64,000 nucleotides of DNA from Reticulitermes lucifugus (Eukaryota > Arthropoda > Insecta > Blattodea > Rhinotermitidae): the NCBI GenBank assembly GCA_026260175.1, contig JAKCWW010000786.1, positions 28,235 to 92,234 on the forward strand, given 5' to 3'. The notes below the pieces were generated by a model. That model did not search any database. It saw only the letters and a list, made by a program, of their open reading frames with translations, and was not told where the DNA came from. The first letter of the stretch is position 1; the number at the start of each line of letters is the position of its first letter. Of this stretch, positions 46,914 to 58,900 are shown one piece after another. The position numbers were made by a program, and so were the translations under genes.

Positions 46914-49900
46914 CTGAAACAATTCAGACATAATAGAAGAGTATGTCTGTACTGTCGTATGTATACAATATTGTGCTTTGGTTGGTTGTAATAAACGATG
47001 TACTGAAGAGTCATTTCACGTTATGATCAGTTCTCGGCTTATCTAATAAAATTATATGTAATGGAAAAAAGAAAAATGGAATACTATGAGGAACTGTCCA
47101 CATTCGTCTATCTGTACATCAAACCAATGCTCTTGTGATGGAACTGAAGAAGTCACCCAGTTGTCTAACTTCTTAAAGTCTTTATTGTAAGTACCAATGT
47201 GAATTTTTGTTTCATTCTGAACAATGTAAGAAGTGATGTTGAAAAGCTGATTCATGAAGAAAAATGATTGCAGAAAAATGAAGACAGTCTTTCAGCTTAC
47301 AATTAAAGTTATGCATCTTTAAGACTGCTTTATCTCGAAATTCAGTGCCAAGAAATTTTGCAGATGAAGCTATGTGTGAGGAATACATTTCAACACTCTT
47401 AAAAATTGAAATAAATATACACAATAATCCTGTCCACATCTCTGATGTTTATGGAAAATTCACATTACAAGGCATGTTGGGTTACATGGGGACATTGTTT
47501 TATCAGATACCGCACATAAATGCTTCACTCGGACCATTTCATGTGACTGCAGGCAGCACGGCACTCAACATTACCACAATTTTTCATGAGTCAGGGTCCA
47601 CACGTTTTAGTTCAATGTACTGCAGTTAATATTAGGTCTTTACTTACCATATTTGGAGAATGTGTTTGAAATATCTTCCTTTGGCCTGCAGTAACACATC
47701 ACATCTTAATCGACACACTGCTCGTTGTACATCAAATTACTGCAAATTATGCCAGTCAACAGGAAGTGACCAGCAACAGTTGTCAGAAAATAATGTCCCT
47801 ATGTTCTGAGAGATGTTAGTGAGGTAAGCTGATGGTACTATATCACATTGGCATGTGAAAATTTTACATTTTGTGTTTAGTTCAGCCAAAAACATACAGG
47901 AAGTATGGACCCAATTTGCTTCTGGTTTCTTCCTTCCCTTTGTTTGGAACACTCTTCCTGATGAAGATGTAGACAGGTTCCTTTGAATATTTGTACCTAT
48001 CTACCAAACTAAAAGGTATCACACCACAAAAGACAGTAATGCCTTTGAGAATAATACTAACTTTACGCTTTTTCTTTATAATTTTACTACCAAGTTCCTG
48101 GCAAGAAAGAACTAAATAGCACATTAAGAGCAATCAGAACACTGACATGTATGGTAACATTATACACTGACAAGCTCTCTCGACATAAAATGAAAGTCTA
48201 CATAGATTCAAATACCTTAACATATTTTCTCTACTAATTTGTCATATTCACATACAAAAAGTGATTTTGTATTTGCAGCAGTTTGTTTATACCAACCTTA
48301 AAAATTTGAGGAGGAATACATCGAATAGCAGAAGGCCTTAGACCAGCCAGTGGACTGCTACCATATCCAGTTGTGCTTAACTCTTTCCATTGTTCAGGCC
48401 TAAGACCTGAAATTTTAATTTCAAATACAGAATGAACCACGTGAATACACACAAATATTTCTGCAGAAGGCATAATGTTTCAAATCATGCAAGATAATGC
48501 CAAAAGTATTTACAGAATATGGCAGCAAATTCAGTTATTTCAGAAAAACTGCAACTTGAATTTCCAGATCAGTTCCTTCAATAACAGAGCATCATCCTGA
48601 CCTAGCAACAGTAATTCATGAGCAAAATGTGGAGAACTATTTACACAATTGGGATGTGAAGGAATTGCATGTGCTGGATGCCCTTGTGAGTACATGGACA
48701 GGTTTCAAGACTTCTGAGAAACATGGTATCATACTGAGATCAGATTATCAACCATGCTTGGTTGATATGCCTGGTGCACCTGCTGATTTAGACATGGAGT
48801 TGACTGAGCTTACAGAAGAAAACATTCTGAACTCTCTACATGACAGAAAGAACACCCCTCTTTGAATATGGAAGAATGCTTTCGAGTAACCACCGTGTGT
48901 GATTAATTTCAGCTTGGTGGGGAATCCTTGCAGTAATGGTTGGCCTTTGAAACAAAAAAGCTCCCTGCCTCTGGTGCAGAGAGGTACAGACCATTTGATT
49001 TTAGATATACACTAGGAAATGCCCACTGGTGAATTATGTCATCACGCAACAGCAACAGATTAGCAAATTTTTATTTTTTGAGACATCTCCTTACACTGTT
49101 AAGATTATTTAGGGTCAATCAATGTTCCCTGTTAAATATTACAAAAAATAATTTACCTGCTGGTATAACTCCTAAAGATGCAAGATCTTCAGCTGTCCAT
49201 GTGTGTGGAGGGCCATATTCAGTAATTTTAGTTGCCATGTTTGCAAACTTATGTAGACAGTGAGTGGGACAGTCCTTCATTCTCCCAAGCACTGGTGATG
49301 CCTGAAGAAATACTGAATCTTCTAACAGGTCATGTAACTTTTGTGAAGAAATTGTTAAAACTTCACAAAGTATTCTGCCAAGTGCCACTGTAGTCTCGAT
49401 CATCAACTTCTTCAGGTCTGGATTGCTATTTAGGAAATGGCTTCCTACTTCATGTAGCTACACAGAACAATATTAAATCAAAAGCACATGTTTCAGTAGG
49501 TACCAGACTTTTTCTCTTTATGCTTCTACAATATAAAAAAAAAACTCATCCGTTATAAAGGACCCCATTCCTACTTCCATAGTCATGCAAGCAGCAAAAT
49601 AGAGTTTTGCTTACCATCAACAGGAATGCATTTTTTCTTTTTATCAGAACACATTCATTACACTCAATATTAGTCTATGGTACTGCATGAAAATTCAGTT
49701 TTCCTCTGATTCAAGATACTGTCTGAACAAATTAGTAAAGCAGCAGATTGTAGCATAAGTTTAGTTAGAATGTATTTTTTGCAGAAATTCCTAATTCACC
49801 ACTTTTGACCTGTAGCATATTTCCAAAAAAATAAACCAGTTACCAGTAGTAATCCTTAGTTTTTGTAAGTTAATAATACAGTAGAACCTGGATAAGAAGT

Positions 49901-52900
49901 CCCCGCATAAGAAGTTTTCCCCTGTAAGAAGTCTGATTTTTAAAATCCCGAAATCCTATTGCTTTTAATAAGCTTCCCTCTTAATANGTCTTCCCGCTTA
50001 AGGAGTCCCTAATCCTCTGGTCCCTTGAAAGACTTCTTAACAGGGTTCTACTGTACTTACAGAACATTTTAAATGTACAGAAAAACTTAGAAAGGTTAAT
50101 AGCAATTCAGATTAACATTTTAAAGCCTTCATTTGGCATACATACTGGCAGGTTTAACAATAAAAACTCAGCATTTGGTCCACAGAGTGTACTTGTGCAC
50201 TGTATAAGATTCTTATGACAAATTATTTCCCCATACAGTATTCACTGTTTTGTCTTTCTAACAGAAGCACAGTGCTCTCTGTGAGGTATGATTGAAGTGT
50301 CGATTTTAATCTTATAAGGGTTAATATTAGTAAAAATATTGTTCAACATAAGAATACTTTAGCCTAATTAGAGAATTATCCCTTACCCTGCAATCAAATA
50401 ATATTTAAAATGCAAATCCATCCTGCATAAAATTTTGATATAACATATTATGTAAGTTATGACCTACACCTTTAAAATCACATCCAACCTTGTTTTCATA
50501 ACCTACACACTTATCAGCATACAATTTTAAATGTTAAATCCTCTACGGACCACAATTTTTTCATTTAGAAATGATACAATTCTGTGGTAATAAGCTGGTA
50601 TTTCTTCATGTCCCTGAATGTGTACCTGTAGAGAAACATGGATACTGATTATAAACCTGAATTTTCTAAACAATACTTACCACATGTGTGTCTGTTACCA
50701 TTTCACTTAAAATCGCTAAGTTATCCAGTGCATTAGAGGAACTCAAGCTCAAGTTAATTTTGGAAATATCATCAACATCAAGTACTTTCACCAGATGACC
50801 CAAATCTGACAAGTGTTCCAGTAATTTGTCCTGTAAAGTAATTCAAAATGTTGGCTAAGCGCATTTATATACAAATATACTTCAGCATATTGCTTCCCAA
50901 AATGTGCCAAAATTAAAGTACATTTGAAAAACAGGACGAAATAAAAAAGAAGTTACAAGCATAAAAGAGGAGGAGAAAAAAGCAAAGCAAAGCTGCCCCC
51001 CTCCACACCACAAAGGCATATACAGGGAGCAGAAGTATAGCTTTACTCATTCTCAGTCTCGGTATTAGATGGAGGTGAGTGGCCAACTTCATGCACTGAC
51101 TGCTTTACCCCTGACAAAGAACCCTGGTACCCATTCAACAGGAGGCTGAGTGGGCCCCAGAGCCAGTCTGGACGATCTGGAGAACATAAAAATCTCTTGC
51201 CTCTGCCAGGATCCAAACCCCAGACTGTCCAGCCCATAGTCTAGTCTCTACACTGATTACACTATCACAGTCGCACAAATTACCAGAAAATCCTTATTTA
51301 TTCACCATCACATTATTTTAAATTCTACTCCAAAGAATAATACTTTTTGGCTCCACCTTCAGAGGAAAAGCCAATTTGAAAATGTTATACAAAGGTGGTA
51401 GAAAACAATGTTGCATCAAACAGAAATTAAAGAGGAAAATTGTATGGAAACTTGTTTTACATTCTGTGCCTAGTACAGGCACTGTTCATTGAGAGGTCAA
51501 TGAAATGAGCAGGAAGGTGCTAACCATTTTCTTCTAATGCCTAACTCTGAATATGTATCTTGTTATCTCTTTGCAACCTTTGGTGTCTGACAGGGGAATA
51601 AAACAGTTTTCTTTGCTTCTTTGGAATGGTATGATGAATGAAGCAGTCTACATTAAGCTGGTAAGAAACATACTTTGAGAATGTTAAAATCTGAGTTATA
51701 GTCATCATAAAGTTTGCAATCCATCAGGCCCATGCATTAGACGTACAGGAAACATGGTTTGTGAGTCTGTCTACCCCAGAATATGCGTGAACTTCATAAA
51801 TTCCAGAGCTATGCGTTAGTGTTACAAGGGGATAAGCTGCTTCTAAACAAACGAAAAACAATTAACTTTCAAATCCCTCTTACATGGATAATAAATATTT
51901 GGAAATTGATAGGCCATCTTTTAAATTTCCTCTTTACTTGCAAGTTACCTTATTGTTTCATAGAGTATATTGTATACAGATATGTTGAATTCGATTTGAT
52001 ATGTTACCATATACAAAAACTCCATTTTGCACTCAGCTTTGGACTTCCCAAAGAATTATTCCTTATTTCTTCTTTGTAAATAACTGACATTAAAATTAAT
52101 AAGTGTAGTTCTTCTGCCAACAATTTGTATTATCACTAAAGCATTAAAACAATTCTTCTTCTTCTTCTTCTTCTTCTTACACTTATGAAACTAACCCAGA
52201 TCTAATTATGAAAATATCAGTAACTAAAACATATACTGACCTTGTTCACAAGACTCCATATTTTTCTTTGTACTTTATTGTCAAGTTCAAGCGACCCCAA
52301 AGTATCAACACATATTTCTAGCTCTTCATGTCCCATAAGCTCAATGTCTGTCTCATCCAGAGCCAGTCCTGCAGACTGTCCTGCCGCTCTGATGGCATCA
52401 CAAGACACCTTTAGAAACACAAGATTTGTGGATTACATAAAAGGAGCATAAGCTCGATTTTCAGTCAAGTACAATGTTGAAAATAATTACTGAAATGGAT
52501 GTTTGTAGTTTACTACAAAGAAACGAGATACATGAAACTAATCCTTGTTGCAACACGAATCATAACAAAAGATATGGGAGATAAAATTTTGCTGCATAAA
52601 ATTGACAGATGAAGGTTACTTGAAATGCAATGAACTGCTAGGTGTTAATTGGTGGTTTCCAGTGCTAATGCTTATAGGGATGGTTTTGATAATCCTGGCT
52701 TCTGCCTGCTTTTGTAAGAATCCACATTGTAGATGGCAGCATGCTTCATCTCAAGTGACAGAACAAGGAAAATAAAAACAGTACCTACCATCTAACATGA
52801 GCTAAACCATGGTCAGGCCCAATATACCTTAGATTATAAGAGTTCTGAAATAATTCCATGGAGTAAAAACCCTCATGAGAAGCAAAAAGTTGCTCAGCTA

Positions 52901-55900
52901 AGGGTACTTTCTACATTTCAGGTAACCTGAAGATTTATTAACGTGTTCCAAATGTTCACATCTGGTTCCTGTCCTCAGGCTGATGAATCTAGCATGCAAC
53001 CTCCCATAAACAATGTTCTGACCTTTTCAAAAATCTATATTTAACACTGCCAGTTTCAGAGCAGAGACCTTTAGCACGTATCAGCACATTACAGTCAGAC
53101 TGCCAATCTCCCCCTTCCACAAGAATTTGTTCCTATCTCTTGAACTGAAAATACAATAAAACTACAGTTCATAAGAAATATTTCATATTCTTTTAGCATA
53201 TAAAAATAACTAGAAAGGAAATGCTAAATGAAAATGAAATGTGTATATGTTATTTCATTCCACACTTTCACAAGAATATATGTGCAAACAGTTACAAAGA
53301 TTTTAATTTATAGTGACATGACAGTATGTTGATTTTACAAACAAAATGTTATATACCTCTACCCTTTGCCAGTATGTAGTTGTCTGCTTTCTTTCTGATG
53401 GCTGCACAGAAGTAATTTCAGTCTTTGCACTAAGAGTTGACCCAGACGGTGGTTTGGTCTGCCAGGTCAACGAGTTTGTTCTTATAACTCCCCTCAAGAT
53501 TTCACCAGACTTCTCAGATTGGCTGCTACCACTAGTTGTCCAGTTGCTTTTTTGTTCTGAAACAAAGTTGGTTCAAGTGTTAATTAGTGTTACAGATCAC
53601 ACAAGTTTTCTTTTTTGTTAGTGCTTAAAGAAAAAATGATGATTACGGGAACATGTTTTATCAAGTAACAACATAAAGAACAACTAAAGTCACAAAAGCA
53701 TATTTTGTTGGTGTAATGTATCTTAAGCTAAAGCACAGTTATTTACCAAAATCCATTCTTCATTGCTTTGACACTCCTCCTTTCGTGTTCTTGAATGTAT
53801 GAACTGGAGGGATGTTTCAGAATTTGATTACATTTGCTTATGTCCAATTACAGTCAGTATTAGTGAAATCAGTGTCAGCGACATAACAGTGGAAAATTTC
53901 ACATTTAAAAACACTGCATTGCAAAAATATATAAAGAACAGAGATCTGCCAATACTTTCAGAAATAAGTCACATGTTGAATTTCAAATATTATATATGGT
54001 CAATTAATAAACAATGTTAATCAATATGTATTAAATTACTTCAGGTGAAGTAATTTAATAAATTAGTGGATGTATTTGATGGTTACATATTGGTTAATTC
54101 AAAGAATAAAACTATGTAATATGCAACTTGTAATTATGTGACAGACCCTAGACATTTGCAGGTTTGTGAATCATGGTTTCATTTATTCAAAGAAGAATTA
54201 TTGTGGTAACTCTCATGCATTGCAGTGTAGCTCCCTTCATCATTTGCAGTGACACTTTGTAGGTACGCACAGTAATTCACAATAGGCCAGATCTGACTGC
54301 CTATCTGACTCAGCAGCTACCTAGATACAGTGTAATAAACAATGTTCTTTGAATATACTGGTCACAGTCTTTAGAAATGAATGTTTTGTTTTAATTATGT
54401 CTGAAATGCATGATGTACATGTTGACCAAAAGCCTAAGGATAAAAAGTAAAAGAAACTGATGTCCCTGTTAGAGAAAGTGGAGGTGTTAGGCAAGTTGGA
54501 CAGAGAAGTGAGCATTGCTACATTCAGCTGCCATTCCAGTGTAAATAAACTGACGACTTATTTCATCAAGAAAAATAAAGACAAGATCACATAAAGTGAT
54601 AACTCCAGTTTTCCATCAAGTGCAAAAATTTCTTATGTAAGTTGTCATGACTCTTCCTTGAAAAGATGGAAAGGGCTTTGTGTGTATAGCTGGAAGATGA
54701 GACAAAGAAATGGCTGTCAGTCAGTGGTGATATCATGAGGCAGAAGTAAAGTCTGGTTTGAAAACTATCTCAAATCCAAGAACTGGCATTCAGGGTTCTC
54801 CTTATCTCTGACAATGTCAATGCACCTGCAGCGTGTTCTTGCAAGTCTTAGTATCCAAGTCGAATATCTGTCCAACACTACCACCTCACTCTAGCAGCTG
54901 CTGTACCAGGGAATCATAACGTCATTCAAGAGCTATTATACTTCATGCATCTTATGCAGTATCTTAGATGCAAGTGAAGAGACCTTTGTAAGTGCTTGTA
55001 AATACCAGAAATCATACAGCACGGTAAATATAAAGCAGTCCATAAATGATCTGTGGCTCTGTGTGTCTACAGAAAGAAGATATGGCCTGAAGCAATTCAT
55101 GACTTCTGGGGATTCCCCAGCCAGAGGACAAAGTAAAGATCATCATCATGTCAGGTCATAATTTCAAGGAAAAGAATTCCCAGATTTTGAGGAGTCTGAT
55201 ATCCAGAAGCCCTCAATTCTCATGCTGCTGAGTTAACTTGAGAGAAGACTGAACAGATGATGGTGCTCATTGTACTGAAGATGAAGACTTATAGAGTGGC
55301 CTCAACTGACTACCTGTGCTCTAAAGAAAAGCCTACAGATGGGAGATTAATTAGTCAATCATTTGTTTGGCATCAAACGTTTCTTGGATAGGTGCTTGAA
55401 ATATAAGCATGAGACGCAGGCTGTCATGCCACCATACAATACATAAAAGGACATTCATAAGAAGAGAAAGTAATCAAAAGATCACCTCCTTCTTCACTCT
55501 CATCTGTTTCCACCTCTGTGATGTACTCTTGTGTTACCACTTCACACCTTTCAGCCAGGTACAACAATGTCATTACAAAAACACCAACATAAATGTTTTC
55601 ACGTTTATTAATCACTGATTTGTTTATTATCTGTTTCACCCCTAACACAATTTTTTGCGTAAGGTCTTAATAGCATGCACTGTGGTTTCGTGTTTCATGA
55701 GATTTTTCAAGAACATAACCTCCTGCAAATGGTGAGGGTTTGCTACACAGTCCTTATACAGTACACATCTATTCACACACCCATTTCAATATGTTATTAC
55801 CTTTACTCTCTTCTGTTTTTGCATGTCTTCTGACTTTTGCTTTCTCATATTTAGACGTGTTTGAAGATAGAGACATTTCTGCATCCATTTGCAAGGAAGC

Positions 55901-58900
55901 GTGTCCATGTACTTGAGAGGAAGCAGCAGAGCTTTCCAATTTTAATTTTTGTGGTAACGTTTTGTTTTCAAAATGTTCAGCAAATTTATTTGGAAGAACT
56001 GCTGATTGCTCAGCATTACCTTCAGCAGAATTTATATCACTTGGTATTGGTTTGCTATTACTGACTACAGTTGTTGAAGCTGTTGAATTTGTTTCAGTTA
56101 AAGCTGTGCCTTTCAGTGAACCCTCAAGAGAAATAGTTCTCTCTCTAACTACCTTTAGAGAAGTCAAATAAGTGTCATCTTCATTGTTATTTATTGCATG
56201 GGATTGTATGTCTGACCAACTGCCTGATTCTGCTGCAGTTGAAATATGCGCAGGACTGTGTGTATGAACTTCTGTATGAACTTCTGTATGAAGAGTTGTA
56301 GGTGCAACCATTTCCTCCAGGTCTTGAATTAAGGAAATATTCCATGTTTTATTAGTGTCACTCAAAACTGCAGTTACAGCCTGAAGAGTTGCAGGTGCAT
56401 GGGTTATTTCATCAGGCATTACAGATGCAACAGATTCAGTACCTTTGGCTGCTGAAATAATAACTGGAGACTCTGTACTTTCTAAGGAAGTAACATCAGT
56501 TGACGCAAATGTTTTATTATTATAAACTGCTTCAGTCTGTTGTGCAACTGTAGTACTTCCTGAAGCTAAAATAGTTGCAACAGTCTGAGGCTTGGGTGTA
56601 GTATGAAAGATATTTTTTATGCCTGTGAATATGTCTGATGTAATTACTTTCACAGTAGTTTTACCATCCTGATCTGAAAGAAAGGATTGTAAATTCAGTA
56701 CTGTTAATAGCCATAAACATGTATTCACTAGGTACTTTATACACTGGTAATGACTTTTTACCTAAAATTTTAAATACGAAATTTGGAAGACTGCATACCT
56801 GTTGTAATACATTATTCTCCTCCCTGACAGATTTAAAATATTTACAAATTTTAAATGCCCAAATTGTCTATTTGTCTCTATACATGACCATTTATGTACA
56901 AAGTTCTACACACAGCTGTCATTAGTCTGCATAAGAATTTATTGAAATCTATTTTTAGACATTTCCTTAGATATCAGTTTTCAATTAGAAAGGATTCACC
57001 ACCCATTTTAAATGCAGCTAAATGAAAAAAATACAAATGAGTAAAAATATTTCTAACCAAACCCGAAAATTTTGTACTATATACTGCTGGGTGCCATGGT
57101 CATGTAACTATGTATTTTCTGGTTACTTGTGTTCAATATTTGTGCTCCTTCTGCCCTCATTTAGCCAAGCATATACTGAGTTCATAAACAACCTGTTCCA
57201 AATTCCATTTCAGCTCCTGGTTTCTTCACTCTCAATGGCCTTTGAATTTCATCGGGTTCCAAAACTTTCACAATAGTGTCTGGATATTGAACTTCCATAG
57301 GGAAATTAGGAATAATCATCTTCCTTTCAGGCTTCCCTTTCTGTGATTGATAAACTGCTGCAAGGAGTTCAGAAGCAGTGACTACAGCATTCAGTTGGGA
57401 CTGAACTGCTGCAAGATACCAGCGTGCCAATTCACGAACGGCTGCAATGTATTTAGAAGATTCAGAGTCTTCAAGAACCTCAGCACAAGCCTGAAAACAA
57501 AAAAAAAGTTCCTTATTTAACACAGCAACAATTGACAGTTAGTAGAATTCTCTTTTACAGACTGCAATAGAAAATGTATTCATAATATTCATAAAACTGT
57601 AGACAGCATGGAATGCAATTACTGCACAAAAGGTATAGTGTTGTTGCCTCTGAAGAACTCTGTCCACATGTGAGTTCATATGACAATATCTTAGCCCTCC
57701 AGTTTGTGTCTGCTAATATAACAAATTCAGTGTGCTGTCAAGATAGCAGATACACAGTTCTGAAATATGGTAGTTTTTCTTGTCCTTAATATTTCATTTC
57801 TTTCTTGTGAAAACACAATGAGGGAACCCAAGGAATCATCTGTGATTAACAATATGTAGTAGTTTCAAAGAGTTATAGACACAAGCCACATTTTGAATGT
57901 AATCACAGTATAAAAGCTCTAAAGACGTAATTGTCTGCAAAATATGGTCTTCTATAGTTACACTCTTGGCAATCAAGCCCTCCATGGGCAGAAGTGTTTT
58001 TTGCTTTATGCACTGCACCAGATACATTAGGTATTTTGTCACCTGAGGCAATCTTCTAAAGGAAGTAAAGTTTCATTTTCTGCTGTGCTGATTATTTCAC
58101 CACTGATCCTCATGCAGGTGTTGCAGTGTTCCTATATCAGCATTCTCAGTATGACATAATGCATCTTCATATCCTTACCAAGAATGGTGGCACCTACGAC
58201 CTAAAATAATTTTCCTTGCAATTGTCTGCAACATCTGTTGATCGCCAGACACCTTCTCCTGTAGGTGTCTGCCACTGCTCTCATTTTGTGATGGTACAGG
58301 TTGTGCAGGGTTTGGGTTGTCTTCCAGCAATTCAAGACCTTCTATGCACCTGTGATTCCACTCACCCTGGATTAGGACATTATTCACAACACACTTCCCA
58401 GAGCATTTACGAAATTCCTGTTGCTGACTTTCTCAAATCGTTGAGAAAATTTGATGCCAAACCACCACCCCAGAAAATTAATTTTCTCACTTTCAGATCT
58501 TCACTTGGCACTTCTTCCTGAAATCTATTACGTCAATAAACACAACAGAATGTTAACAGTTTGGCTGTGTGTAGAATACTGAATGTTTTGACACGCACAA
58601 GCAGGTTCCAGTCTAACTGCCACTGTTTGCTTCTTTCCTAGAACCTTTTGAATCCACCACACATGCAACAAAGTTTGTGCCCAGTAGGTTACATAAATTG
58701 AGCCATATTCCATGCTCTCACCTTGAATGGAATCTTTTAGGATATCATAATTCTCAACAATACAGCTCAATATTGGATCAATACATACCAACAAAGTAAA
58801 CAAGTGTTTTAACAATAGCTTATTATATTTCACATTTCCCTCATACATATGTATGTTTCAGCTTACAAGCCATTCTCATGGAGATTTTCACAAATATTGC

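Noticed and set aside
55424-55648. Minus-strand frame ending TEVETDESEEGG as an exon of the mesothelin-like gene
   Set aside because: It abuts a Tigger remnant on the plus strand, its acceptor is poor, and the flanking exons (55801 and 53556) already join in phase without it.
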